From NCBI RefSeq assembly GCF_000716785.1, contig NZ_JNYY01000024.1:1-64000 (forward strand): a DNA stretch of 64,000 nucleotides, given 5' to 3'. This document shows positions 42,941 through 51,452 of the stretch, piece by piece (position 1 is the stretch's first letter; each line of letters begins with the position of its first letter). The position numbers and the translations under genes were made by a program. This DNA comes from Amycolatopsis vancoresmycina (lineage in GTDB: Bacteria > Actinomycetota > Actinomycetes > Mycobacteriales > Pseudonocardiaceae). The notes beneath the pieces are model-generated. The model ran no database searches, was not told the origin of the DNA, and worked only from the letters and a program-made list of their open reading frames with translations.

Positions 42941-43867
42941 GTGGTGAACCTGGCGAGCCTGGACCTGAACCTGCTGGTGACGCTCGACGCGCTGCTCGAA
43001 CACCGCAGCGTCAGCCGCGCGGCCGAGCAGGTCGGCCTCAGCCAGCCCGCGGTGTCGGCCCAGCTGGCGAGGCTGCGACGGCACTTCGGCGACGACCTGC
43101 TGGCCCGCTTCGGCAACCAGTACCGCCTCACGCCGCTGGCCGTGCAGCTGCGCGGCCGCGTGCGCACCGCGGTGAACGGCGTCGAGCGCGTGTTCGCCGC
43201 CGAACCGGACTTCGACCCGGCGACCACCGCCCGGGAGTTCTCCCTCGCGATGACCGACTACGGCGTCGCGGTCCTCGGCGCCCCGCTGGCCGCGGCGCTG
43301 GCGCACGAGGCACCCGGCGCCCGCGTGCGGTTCGTCGACAACACCCCGGCGATCGTCGACAACGCCCGCCAGGCCCTCACCGGGATCGACCTCCTGGTGC
43401 TGCCGCACGGCTTCCTCGACGGCCTGCCGCACCGGGACCTGCACCGCGACGACTGGGTCTGCCTGGTCGACGCCGGTCACCCGGCGGTGGAGCACGGGCT
43501 GACGGTGGAGCAGCTGCAAACCATGCCGTGGGTGGTCTCCTTCCACGGCCCCACCGCGTCCACCCCGGCCGCGCTGCAGATGCGGATCCTCGGCATCGAA
43601 CCGCACGTCCAGGTGATCACGGAGAACTTCCTGACCGTCCCGGGCCTGGTGGCCGGCACCGGCCGGGTGGCCCTGCTGCAGCGACGGCTCGCCGAGCGCA
43701 TCCCGGCCGACACGAACGTGCGGGCACTGCCGTGCCCGTTCGAAGCCGGTCCCCTGCTCGAAGCGGTCTGGTGGCACCCGATGTACGAGCACGACCCGGA
43801 ACACCAGTACCTGCGCGACCTGCTGGCGCGGATCGCCACCGGCGTCACCGAGCATCCATCGCGCTGA
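42941..43867 (+). CDS. LysR-family regulator of the ring-cleavage operon
   Basis: A 308-residue LTTR of the NodD/PcpR-like type. The winged helix is LDLNLLVTLDALLEHRSVSRAAEQ then VGLSQPAVSAQLARLRRHFGDDLL. The effector domain follows (REFSLAMTDYGVAVLG). Two tandem GTG codons (42941, 42944) follow a GAGG site; either could start translation. It is divergent from the six-gene catabolic operon and is the likely inducer-dependent activator. Confidence 0.88.
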   Translation: MVNLASLDLNLLVTLDALLEHRSVSRAAEQVGLSQPAVSAQLARLRRHFGDDLLARFGNQYRLTPLAVQLRGRVRTAVNGVERVFAAEPDFDPATTAREFSLAMTDYGVAVLGAPLAAALAHEAPGARVRFVDNTPAIVDNARQALTGIDLLVLPHGFLDGLPHRDLHRDDWVCLVDAGHPAVEHGLTVEQLQTMPWVVSFHGPTASTPAALQMRILGIEPHVQVITENFLTVPGLVAGTGRVALLQRRLAERIPADTNVRALPCPFEAGPLLEAVWWHPMYEHDPEHQYLRDLLARIATGVTEHPSR

Positions 43868-43963
43868 TACCGCGGTTCACCAGAAGTGATTTCCGCTGCC
43901 CCCACCGCGGAACCCACACTTTCGGCACCTTCCCTGACCCAACGACGGAACTCAGGTGCCGCC

Positions 43964-45184
43964 ATGCCCGAATCCCCAGCCGTGAACCGGTCACCAGCAG
44001 CCTCGGCCACCGGCCAACCGGCGGCCGCCGGGCGGGTCCAGCTGCTCCTGCTGCTGGCCGGGAGCTGCCTGTCGGTGCTCGGCGCCGTCCTCATCGCCCC
44101 CGTCCTGCCGCAGCTGTCCCGGGCGTTCGCGGGCACGCCCGGCGTCGACGTCCTCGTCCCGATCGTGCTGACCGCGCCGGCCCTGCTGATCGGGCTGACC
44201 GCGCCGTTCGCCGGGGTGATCGCCGACCGGATCGACCGGAAACGGGTGCTGCTGCTGGCCATGCCGGCCTACGCCGTGTTCGGGACAGCTCCGCTCTACC
44301 TGGGCTCGCTCGGCGCGATCCTCGCCAGCCGCGTGCTCGTCGGCCTGTGCGAGGGCGCCATCATGACCTGCTGCACCACCCTCATCGGCGATTACTGGTC
44401 CGGCGCTCGCCGGGCGCGGTACCTGAGCCTGCAGACGCTGGTCGCCACCTTGTCGGCCACCGCGTTCCTCGCTCTCGGAGGTGTGCTCGGCGCGTCGGGC
44501 TGGCGCACGCCGTTCTGGCTGTACGCCGTCGCCGCCCCGCTGGCGATCCCCATGGCGCTCAAGCTCTGGCAGCCGCACCGCGAACCGGCCACGCGCCTGG
44601 CGAGGCTGCCCTGGCGCCAGCTGGCCGCACCCTGCCTCGTCACCCTGTTCGGCGGCGTCGTCTTCTACGCCCTCATCGTCGAACTGTCCTTTGTGCTCAC
44701 CGGGATCGGCGTGACCGCCACCGGGACCATCGGCGCGATCTCCGCGATCATGTCGCTGGCGACCGCCGCGGGCGCGATCGCGTTCGGCCGTCTGTCCGGC
44801 AAGACGCCCCGGAACCTGCTGCCGGTCGAGTTCGGTCTCACCGGCGCCGGTCTCCTCCTGGTGTTCGCCGCCGCGTCACCGGCCGTCGTCACCGTGGGCG
44901 CGGTGTTCACCGGCTTCGGCACCGGCATGCTGCTGCCCACCCTGCTGACGTGGGCGCTCAACCGCCTCACCTTCGACCAGCGGGGCCGCGGCACCGGCCT
45001 GTGGACCGGCACGCTGTTCATCGGCGAATTCGCCTGCCCCCTCGCCCTGGCCGCCATCGGCACCGGCGCCGGTGGCCTGCAGGGTGCGCTCGGGCTGGTC
45101 GGCGTCGCGTCCGCGATCGCGGGAATCCTGACCGCGTTCCTGCTGCGGCGGAACAACCAGCCGCTCGACGTCACCAGGGATTGA
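43964..45184 (+). CDS. MFS transporter
   Basis: A 406-residue protein with about 12 transmembrane helices. Motif A is PFAGVIADRIDRKRVLLLA and the second-half motif is IAFGRLSGKTPRNLLP. It follows the LysR gene on the same strand after a 96-base gap, so uptake or efflux of the catabolic operon's substrate is plausible. ATG 43964 was chosen; an in-frame start 26 codons earlier would add a polar tail. Its last 309 bases overlap antisense with the next gene. Confidence 0.85.
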   Translation: MPESPAVNRSPAASATGQPAAAGRVQLLLLLAGSCLSVLGAVLIAPVLPQLSRAFAGTPGVDVLVPIVLTAPALLIGLTAPFAGVIADRIDRKRVLLLAMPAYAVFGTAPLYLGSLGAILASRVLVGLCEGAIMTCCTTLIGDYWSGARRARYLSLQTLVATLSATAFLALGGVLGASGWRTPFWLYAVAAPLAIPMALKLWQPHREPATRLARLPWRQLAAPCLVTLFGGVVFYALIVELSFVLTGIGVTATGTIGAISAIMSLATAAGAIAFGRLSGKTPRNLLPVEFGLTGAGLLLVFAAASPAVVTVGAVFTGFGTGMLLPTLLTWALNRLTFDQRGRGTGLWTGTLFIGEFACPLALAAIGTGAGGLQGALGLVGVASAIAGILTAFLLRRNNQPLDVTRD

Positions 45185-45748
45185 CGGGGTGACTTGCCCG
45201 TACGCCAGCAGGAACATCCCGGCCGCGACGCCGATCATCGTGAACACGCCGCGCGGCCAGAAGATGTGACTGTCGAGAAAGGACACACTCGCGACCAGCA
45301 GGACCACCGCACCCGGCACGGCCCGCCGGCCGCCACGCGCCATCGCCACCACGATCAGCGCGTTCGAGACCAGGAAGCACCCGGCGCCGAGGTGACCCAG
45401 CAGGTCGCCGACCTCGAACAGGGACCCGACCACCGGGGTGACGCCGTGCTGGGCGCCGGTCACGGTGCCCGCGGCGATCCCGGCGACGGCGTCGAGTCCT
45501 CCGTAGAAGGCGGCGAACCCGAAGGCGGCCAGCCGCCCCGGCCAGCGGATCCACCGCGGTGCCGAGGCCAGCAGGAGCCACTGCGCCGCGGCCGGCAAGG
45601 GGAACACGAGCAGCAGGACGATGTGCAGCTGCGTCCACCACGGGGCGGTGGCCGCGTCCAGCACCGCGGGGTGGAGGGCGCCGAACCCGGCGAGCAGTGC
45701 GCCCGGCACCGCGAACAGCGCGGCCCGAAACCATCGTGACCCGAGCAT
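44876..45748 (-). CDS. multipass membrane protein with an antisense-derived C-terminal tail
   Basis: A 290-residue frame. Residues 1-188 contain about five transmembrane helices (RAALFAVPGALLAGFGAL, HIVLLLVFPLPAAAQWLLLA, GVFTMIGVAAGMFLLAYGQ). Residues about 189-290 are charged, Gln/Gly-rich and lie entirely antisense to the MFS gene end. The first stop in this frame is 309 bases inside the MFS gene. The core resembles small actinobacterial membrane proteins of unknown function; the tail looks non-conserved. The natural stop was probably lost. Confidence 0.6.
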   Translation of the reverse strand: MLGSRWFRAALFAVPGALLAGFGALHPAVLDAATAPWWTQLHIVLLLVFPLPAAAQWLLLASAPRWIRWPGRLAAFGFAAFYGGLDAVAGIAAGTVTGAQHGVTPVVGSLFEVGDLLGHLGAGCFLVSNALIVVAMARGGRRAVPGAVVLLVASVSFLDSHIFWPRGVFTMIGVAAGMFLLAYGQVTPSIPGDVERLVVPPQQERGQDSRDRGRDADQPERTLQATGAGADGGQGEGAGEFADEQRAGPQAGAAAPLVEGEAVERPRQQGGQQHAGAEAGEHRAHGDDGR

Positions 45749-45831
45749 CGGCCGAGGGTAGCGCCGGTTGACCGGCCGGCTCTCGCGCCAATGCTTAGGA
45801 AACCCTTACGGCACCACCCGCAGGCCGGGCT

Positions 45832-46458
45832 TCAGCGTTCCGCGGCGAGGTCACGGCCCTCGCGGAAGAACCGGACGACGGCGGCCGCGTCGCCGAGTCC
45901 GGTCATCGTGCGGGCCGCGCCGAAGGCGGCGTTCCAGAACGCACCCTGCCGTGGTTCGAACGGCCCGACGTAGGCGTAGGGCTCGGCGATGTGCTGGTCG
46001 CCGGGCGACACGCCGTAGTTGACCTCGCCGAGGGTGATCGCGACGTCGAAGTGTTCCGGCCACAGGACCGGCTCCGTTCCGGGGGCGAATTCACGCAGTG
46101 CGCCGTGCCCTTCGGCGAACGCGCCCATCAGCACCTTCACCGCGTCCCCGTCCAGCACGAGGACTTCGCCGATCCGCACGCCCGGACCGCCGCCGTACAC
46201 CCCGGCGGGTTCACCCGCTTCGAGCCCGGCGGCCGCGGCCACCTCGCGGTAGGACCGGCCGTTCAGCGGGAACCGGCCCGAGCTCGTCACGAGTTCGTCT
46301 CCTTCGACGCGCAGGGCGGGTTCGGCCACCGTGGCGAACCCGCCCGCCACCACCCGCAGGTCGATGCGGCCGGTCCGGCGGTGCTGGGGCCCGGCGAGCA
46401 GCAGCTCGGCCGCCCCGTGCAGGAACCGGCGGGTGGTTTCGAGCGCCTTCTCGGTCAT
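45832..46458 (-). CDS. conserved hypothetical protein
   Basis: A 208-residue soluble protein without a signal peptide or recognised motif. Segments include VAGGFATVAEPALRVEGDEL, FDVAITLGEVNYGVSPGDQH and EPYAYVGPFEPRQGAFWNAA. Codon usage is typical of the window and the frame has no rival, so it is very likely a real gene. It is divergent from the Rieske-thiamine-diphosphate gene across a 116-base region. I do not recognise the family. Confidence 0.65.
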   Translation of the reverse strand: MTEKALETTRRFLHGAAELLLAGPQHRRTGRIDLRVVAGGFATVAEPALRVEGDELVTSSGRFPLNGRSYREVAAAAGLEAGEPAGVYGGGPGVRIGEVLVLDGDAVKVLMGAFAEGHGALREFAPGTEPVLWPEHFDVAITLGEVNYGVSPGDQHIAEPYAYVGPFEPRQGAFWNAAFGAARTMTGLGDAAAVVRFFREGRDLAAER

Positions 46459-46574
46459 CGTCGAACTCCTCTGTAACGCCTGGCCCCGGTCGAGGCACTG
46501 AGCCTGCCGTCACCACTGTTTCGGCGGCATCACCCTTACGACGGCACAGTGTGCCCGACCACCGGAGGCGTTAC

Positions 46575-48506
46575 ATGACGGAGAACGGCTGGCACCGGGT
46601 CGCCCCGGACGACGTGCCCGGGGACGGCCGGGTTCGCAGCGTCACGGTCGACGGCCGCAGCGTCGCGCTGTCGCGCTGCGGTGCGCGGCTGGGTGCACTG
46701 GAGAACCGCTGCCCGCACCAGGGCGGCCCGCTCGGCGAGGGCTCGATCGAGAACGGCCTGCTGCGCTGCCCGTGGCACGGCTACGACTACGACCCGATCT
46801 CCGGGCAGCCCCCGGAGGGCTTCTCCGACGGTGTCGCCACCTACCCGGTCGAGCAGCGCGAAGACGGGGTGTACGTCCGGCTGCCGGAACCGGCGGAGGC
46901 CGTGCGCACGGTCGCGGACGTCCTCGTCGAGACGCTCGTGGCCTGGGGTGTCACCCACGTGTTCGGCATGGTCGGGCACTCCAACCTCGGGTTCGCCGAG
47001 GCGCTGCGCCGCGCGGAGTCCCGCGGCGAACTGACCTACGTCGGGATCCGGCACGAGGGCGCGGCCGCGTTCGCCGCGAGCGCCTACGGGAAGCTGACGG
47101 GCCGTCCGGCGGCGTGCTTCGCCATCGCCGGCCCGGGGTCGACGAACCTGCTCACCGGGCTCTACGACGCGAAACTGGACGGCGCGCCGGTGCTGGCGAT
47201 CTCCGGCCAGGTGCCGTCGAAGGTGCTGGGCCGCGGCGCGTTCCAGGACGTCGACCTGTCCGCGGTGTTCCGCGACGTCGCCGTCACGACCACCACCGTC
47301 CACAGCGGAAGCGACCACGCGGAACTGGCCGCGCTGGCGGTGAAGCACGCGATCGACCGCCGCGGGGTGGCCCACCTGGTGCTGCCGGACGAGGTGCAGG
47401 TCCAGCCGAGCGACGCGCCCGCGTCCACACCGGACGGACGAGCGGCCGACCGCCGGATCCGGCCGGAGGACTCCGCTGTGGACACTGCGGCCGCGCTGGT
47501 CCGCGGTGCGCGCAGGCCGGTGCTGGTCGTCGGGCACGGCGCACGCGGCGCCGAAACCGAAGTCCGGCGGCTGGCCGAAGCCCTCAATGCTCCGGTGCTG
47601 ACGACGTTCAAGGCGAAGGGCCTGGTCCCGGACACCCACCCGCTCGGCGCGGGGGTGCTCGGCCGTAGCGGCACCCCGGTGGCGAGCTGGCTGATGAACG
47701 AGGCCGACCTGCTGATCGTCGTCGGCGCGTCGTTCTCGAACCACACCGGGATCGCCGCGTACAAGCCGATCCTGCAGATCGACGACGAGCCGGCGGCGAT
47801 CGGCCGGTTCGACGCGGTCACCACGTCGCTGCTCGGCGACGCCCGGCTCACGGTGGCCGCGCTGACCGCCGCGCTCGGCGAGACCAAGGCGGAGGACCAG
47901 CGGCCCGACGTCGCGGCGCGCTGGGAGATCTGGCGCGCGGAGAAGGCCCGCCGGGCACGCGACGACCGGGGCCGCGGGGTCGCCGCCGCGGCGGTGTTCG
48001 ACGCGCTGTCTCGGCACCTGCCGGCGGAGGCGGTCGTCGCCGTCGACGTCGGCAACCACGCGTACTCCCTCGGCCGTTATCTGGAGTCGAAGGGCCAGCC
48101 GGTGCTGATGTCGGGCTACCTCGGCTCGATCGGCTTCGGCTACCCGGCGGCCCTCGGCGCGTGGGCGGCCGCGCCGGACCGCCCGATCGTGGCGGTCACC
48201 GGCGACGGCGGGTTCGGGCAGTACGCGACCGAGCTGACCACCGCCGTCAAGTACGGCATCCCGGTCAAGCACGTGCTGCTGAACAACAACGCGCTGGGCA
48301 AGATCAGCAAGGAACAGCTCGCCGGGGACTACCCGGTGTGGCAGACGTCGCTGGTCAACCCGGACTGGGCGGCCTACGCGCGGTTGTGCGGCGCCACCGG
48401 CATCCGCGTCACCTCCCGCGACCAGCTCGACGACGCCATGACGGCGCTCTTCGCCGCCGACGGTCCCGCCCTGCTCTGCGTCGAGCAGGACGCCGAACTT
48501 TTGTAA
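46575..48506 (+). CDS. Rieske [2Fe-2S] domain fused to a thiamine-diphosphate-dependent enzyme
   Basis: A 643-residue fusion. Residues 1-105 are a ferredoxin-type Rieske domain with Cys46-x-His48 and Cys65-x2-His68 (CPHQGG ... CPWHGYDY). Residues about 110-643 are a full three-domain ThDP enzyme of the acetolactate synthase/pyruvate oxidase class: catalytic Glu161 (GIRHEGAAAFAASAYGK), central domain with RRPVLVVGHGARG, and the ThDP motif Gly543-Asp-Gly to Asn570-572 (GDGGFGQYA ... LLNNN). The frame is continuous and the ATG at 46575 has a GGAGG site. A flavodoxin-like gene follows after 19 bases. The Rieske centre could take electrons from the ThDP-bound intermediate, giving an oxidative 2-oxoacid decarboxylase; that is inference. 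Confidence 0.88.
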   Translation: MTENGWHRVAPDDVPGDGRVRSVTVDGRSVALSRCGARLGALENRCPHQGGPLGEGSIENGLLRCPWHGYDYDPISGQPPEGFSDGVATYPVEQREDGVYVRLPEPAEAVRTVADVLVETLVAWGVTHVFGMVGHSNLGFAEALRRAESRGELTYVGIRHEGAAAFAASAYGKLTGRPAACFAIAGPGSTNLLTGLYDAKLDGAPVLAISGQVPSKVLGRGAFQDVDLSAVFRDVAVTTTTVHSGSDHAELAALAVKHAIDRRGVAHLVLPDEVQVQPSDAPASTPDGRAADRRIRPEDSAVDTAAALVRGARRPVLVVGHGARGAETEVRRLAEALNAPVLTTFKAKGLVPDTHPLGAGVLGRSGTPVASWLMNEADLLIVVGASFSNHTGIAAYKPILQIDDEPAAIGRFDAVTTSLLGDARLTVAALTAALGETKAEDQRPDVAARWEIWRAEKARRARDDRGRGVAAAAVFDALSRHLPAEAVVAVDVGNHAYSLGRYLESKGQPVLMSGYLGSIGFGYPAALGAWAAAPDRPIVAVTGDGGFGQYATELTTAVKYGIPVKHVLLNNNALGKISKEQLAGDYPVWQTSLVNPDWAAYARLCGATGIRVTSRDQLDDAMTALFAADGPALLCVEQDAELL

Positions 48507-48525
48507 CGGAAAGGAAACCCGACCC

Positions 48526-49230
48526 ATGCCGAGCTACGACGACCTGCGCGCCCTGTTCCTCAACTGCACCCTCAAACGCTCGCCCGAACGCAGCAACACC
48601 GAGGGGCTGATCGACGTCAGCCGCGGGATCATGGAGAAGAACGGGGTCGCCGTCGAGGTGCTGCGGGCCATCGACCACGACATCGCCACCGGTGTCTGGC
48701 CCGACATGACCGAACACGGCTGGGCCACCGACGCCTGGCCGGGCATCTACGAAAAGGTGCTGGCCGCCGACATCCTGGTCGTCGCCGGGCCGATCTGGCT
48801 GGGTGACAACAGTTCCGTCACCAAGCTCGTCATCGAGCGGCTTTACGCGTGCTCGCACCTGCTCAACGACGCCGGGCAGTACGCCTACTACGGCCGCGTC
48901 GGCGGCTGCCTGATCACCGGCAACGAAGACGGCGTCAAGCACTGCGCCATGAACGTCCTCTACAGCCTCCAGCACCTCGGCTACACCATCCCGCCGCAGG
49001 CCGACGCGGGCTGGATCGGCGAGGCGGGCCCGGGACCGTCCTACCTGGACCCCGGGTCCGGCGGCCCGGAGAACGACTTCACCAACCGCAACACCACGTT
49101 CATGACCTGGAACCTGCTGCACCTGGCCCGGATGCTGAAGGACGCGGGCGGCATTCCGGTGCACGGCAACCAGCGCAGCGAATGGGACGCCGGCTGCCGC
49201 TTCGACTTCGCCAATCCCGAATACCGCTGA
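48526..49230 (+). CDS. flavodoxin-family/NADPH-dependent FMN reductase-like protein
   Basis: A 234-residue flavodoxin-fold protein. The phosphate loop is LFLNCTLKRSPERSNTEGL, the second FMN loop is VVAGPIWLGDNSSVTKLVIE, and the third region is GCLITGNEDGVKHCAMN. It lies 19 bases after the Rieske-ThDP gene, with a GGAAAGGAA ribosome-binding site. It is a plausible electron partner for the Rieske centre or an FMN-dependent reductase acting on the product. The pairing is positional inference. Confidence 0.85.
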   Translation: MPSYDDLRALFLNCTLKRSPERSNTEGLIDVSRGIMEKNGVAVEVLRAIDHDIATGVWPDMTEHGWATDAWPGIYEKVLAADILVVAGPIWLGDNSSVTKLVIERLYACSHLLNDAGQYAYYGRVGGCLITGNEDGVKHCAMNVLYSLQHLGYTIPPQADAGWIGEAGPGPSYLDPGSGGPENDFTNRNTTFMTWNLLHLARMLKDAGGIPVHGNQRSEWDAGCRFDFANPEYR

Positions 49231-49233
49231 GCC

Positions 49234-50424
49234 ATGCCCGGCGTCGAGTTCGTGAACCTGTTCGCGGTGGCGGCGATCGCGCTCGCCGCCCCGCTGCTGC
49301 CGGCGCTCGTGCCGAAGCTGCGGGTGCCGGCCGTGGTGCTGGAGATCGTGCTCGGGATCGTCGCCGGGCCGTCGGTGCTGGGCTGGGTCGACGCCGACGT
49401 GCCGGTGCGGATCGCCGCCCTGCTCGGCCTGGCCTTCCTGCTGTTCCTGGCCGGGCTGGAGGTCGACGTGCGCCGGCTGCGCGGCCGGGCCCTGCGGCCG
49501 GCCCTGCTCGGCTACGGCATCACCCTGGCGCTCGGCCTGGCCGCCGGAGCCGGGTTCGGCACGGCGGGCTGGGTCAAGAGCCCGCTGCTGGTCGCCGTGG
49601 CGCTCTCGGCGACGTCGCTCGGCCTGGTCGTGCCGGTGCTCAAGGACGCCGGCCAGGCCGAGAGCCGGCTCGGGCAGGCCGTGATCGCGGCCTGCTCGGT
49701 CGCCGACTTCGCCGCGGTGGTGCTGCTGTCGCTGCTGTTCTCCGCGTCCGGGGGCAGCACCGGCGGTCGCGTGGTCCTGCTGGCGGCGTTCGTGCTGCTG
49801 GTCGCGGTGACGGCGGCCGTGGTGTCGCTGGCCGGGAAGTCGCGGCGGCTCGGCGAGACGCTGACGATGCTGCAGGACACCACGGCCGAGATCCGGGTCC
49901 GCGCGGCGGTGGTGCTGCTGGTCGCGTTCGTCGCGCTCGCCGAGGCGTTCGGGCTGGAGAGCATCCTGGGCGCGTTCCTCGCGGGCGCGGTCGCCGGCCT
50001 GCTCGACCGGGACAGCGGCTCGCACCCGCGGTTCCGGGTCAAGCTGGACGCCATCGGCTACGGCTTCCTCATCCCGGTCTTCTTCGTGACCAGCGGCCTG
50101 CGGCTGGACCTGGGCGGGCTGCTCGCCGCCCCGGCGGCGCTGGCGCGGGTCCCGCTCTTCCTGGCGGCGCTGCTGATCGCCCGCGGCGTCCCGGCGCTGC
50201 TGTACGCGCGGGAGTTCGGCCGGCGCCCGGCGGCCGCGGCGGCGCTGCTGCAGGCGACGTCGCTGCCGTTCCTGGTCACCGCTTCCCAGATCGGCGTGCT
50301 GACCGGGCTGATGTCGCCGGTGACCGCCGCCGCGCTCGTGTGCGCGGGCCTGTTGTCGGTGCTCCTCTTCCCCGCGGGCGCGCTGTCGCTGCTGCGGCGC
50401 CGGGAGCAGGCGGCCGTAAGGTGA
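49234..50424 (+). CDS. CPA2-family cation:proton antiporter
   Basis: A 396-residue membrane protein with about 12 transmembrane helices and a KefB/NapA-type pattern: VPAVVLEIVLGIVAGPSVLG, FLLFLAGLEVDVRRLRG, LSATSLGLVVPVLKD, GAFLAGAVAGLL. It has no C-terminal TrkA-N domain. It starts 3 bases after the flavodoxin gene stop, so the three genes form an operon. It may support pH or ion balance for the redox enzymes; this is speculative. Confidence 0.88.
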   Translation: MPGVEFVNLFAVAAIALAAPLLPALVPKLRVPAVVLEIVLGIVAGPSVLGWVDADVPVRIAALLGLAFLLFLAGLEVDVRRLRGRALRPALLGYGITLALGLAAGAGFGTAGWVKSPLLVAVALSATSLGLVVPVLKDAGQAESRLGQAVIAACSVADFAAVVLLSLLFSASGGSTGGRVVLLAAFVLLVAVTAAVVSLAGKSRRLGETLTMLQDTTAEIRVRAAVVLLVAFVALAEAFGLESILGAFLAGAVAGLLDRDSGSHPRFRVKLDAIGYGFLIPVFFVTSGLRLDLGGLLAAPAALARVPLFLAALLIARGVPALLYAREFGRRPAAAAALLQATSLPFLVTASQIGVLTGLMSPVTAAALVCAGLLSVLLFPAGALSLLRRREQAAVR

Positions 50425-50437
50425 CGGTCACCTTTTT
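50418..50437 (+). terminator. intrinsic terminator overlapping the antiporter stop codon
   Basis: AAGGTGAC and GTCACCTT form a perfect dyad around one base, followed by three more T residues. It overlaps the antiporter stop and precedes the sigma gene. An operator role for the same dyad is possible. Confidence 0.55.
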
Positions 50438-50465
50438 GCCGTGCTGCCGCGGCTATATTCGCCTG

Positions 50466-51107
50466 GTGACGACGCTGCCGCCGGACGAGGAGCTGGTCGC
50501 CGCGCTCCGCCGGGGCGACGACGCGGCCTTCGCGGCGGTGCTCGACGCGTGGTCGGCGTCGATGCTGCGGCTGGCCCGCTCCTTCGTGTCGACCCACGCC
50601 TCCGCCGAGGAGGTCGTGCAGGAAACCTGGCTCGCCGTGCTCAAGGGCGTCGGCCTCTTCGAAGGCCGGTCGGCGTTCAAGACCTGGGTGTACCGGATCC
50701 TCGTCAACACGGCCAAGAAACGGGGCACGGCCGAACGCCGGAGCGTGCCCTGGACCAGCCTCCTGCCCCAGGACGAGGACCACGGCCCGACCGTCGACCC
50801 CGCCCGGTTCCAGGGCGCCGACGGCGCCTACCCCGGCCACTGGCGGGAGAGCCCGGCCCCGTGGGCGTCCCCCGAGGACACCGCGCTCTCCCTCGAAATC
50901 CGCCGGGTGATCACCACCGTGCTCGACGAACTCCCCGCCCGCCAGCGTGCGGTGCTGAGCCTGCGCGACGTCGGCGACCACACCGCCGCGGAGGTCTGTG
51001 CCATGCTGCAGATCTCCGCGGCCAACCAGCGCGTCCTGCTGCACCGGGCCCGCGCCGTGGTCCGGGAGCGGCTGGCGGAGTACCTGGCGACGGGGGCGAG
51101 GACGTGA
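50466..51107 (+). CDS. ECF sigma factor
   Basis: A 213-residue ECF sigma factor. Region 2: MLRLARSFVSTHASAEEVVQETWL and FKTWVYRILVNTAKKRG. A linker rich in Pro/Asp follows, then region 4: LPARQRAVLSLRDVGDHTAAEVCAML with QRVLLHRARAVVRERL. GTG 50466 is preferred; a GTG at 50421 would start inside the hairpin. The stop overlaps the anti-sigma GTG (GTGA). It probably responds through the small zinc anti-sigma factor. Confidence 0.9.
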   Translation: MTTLPPDEELVAALRRGDDAAFAAVLDAWSASMLRLARSFVSTHASAEEVVQETWLAVLKGVGLFEGRSAFKTWVYRILVNTAKKRGTAERRSVPWTSLLPQDEDHGPTVDPARFQGADGAYPGHWRESPAPWASPEDTALSLEIRRVITTVLDELPARQRAVLSLRDVGDHTAAEVCAMLQISAANQRVLLHRARAVVRERLAEYLATGART

Positions 51108-51334
51108 ACTGCGACGAATTCGTCGAACTCGTCACCGCGTTCCTCGACGACGCCCTCGACCCCGCCACCGAAGCACGGTTCGTCGAGCACCTCGCCCTCT
51201 GTGAGGGCTGCGAGCGCTACCTCGGCCAGTTCCGCACCACCATCGCCGAACTCGGCAAGCTGCCCCCGGAAACCCTCTCCGCCGAAACGCGCGACGCCGT
51301 CCTGGGCGCCTTCCGCGACTGGCACAGCGCCTGA
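51104..51334 (+). CDS. small cytoplasmic zinc-binding anti-sigma factor
   Basis: A 76-residue protein with the zinc anti-sigma motif His29-x3-Cys33-x2-Cys36 (EHLALCEGCERYL) and no transmembrane helix. Cytoplasmic zinc anti-sigma factors with this layout (RsrA-like) often release their sigma on thiol oxidation, so a redox signal is a reasonable guess. The GTG overlaps the sigma gene stop. Confidence 0.88.
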   Translation: MNCDEFVELVTAFLDDALDPATEARFVEHLALCEGCERYLGQFRTTIAELGKLPPETLSAETRDAVLGAFRDWHSA

Positions 51335-51419
51335 CACCGCGGTAGCCGAACCCGGGCGAGATACCGACGTTCGGCGGTAGTGATCGGTCCGACTTGTCTG
51401 CTTCGATGCCCACGAAGCG

Positions 51420-51437
51420 TTTTACAACGTTGTAAAA
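51420..51437. promoter_or_regulatory. 18-bp perfect palindromic operator before the GH2 gene
   Basis: TTTTACAACGTTGTAAAA, perfectly symmetric with the central CG of LacI-family operators and strikingly AT-rich for this genome. It ends one base before an in-frame ATG (51438) and 15 bases before the preferred start. A bound repressor here would block transcription or early elongation. No cognate LacI gene is in the window. Confidence 0.78.
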
Positions 51438-51452
51438 ATGAAGGGTCCGCCG

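Noticed and set aside
50418..50437. Sigma gene start at GTG 50421, giving a 15-residue longer protein
   Set aside because: That start lies within the hairpin at the antiporter stop and adds an un-sigma-like leader; GTG 50466 gives the normal N-terminus.
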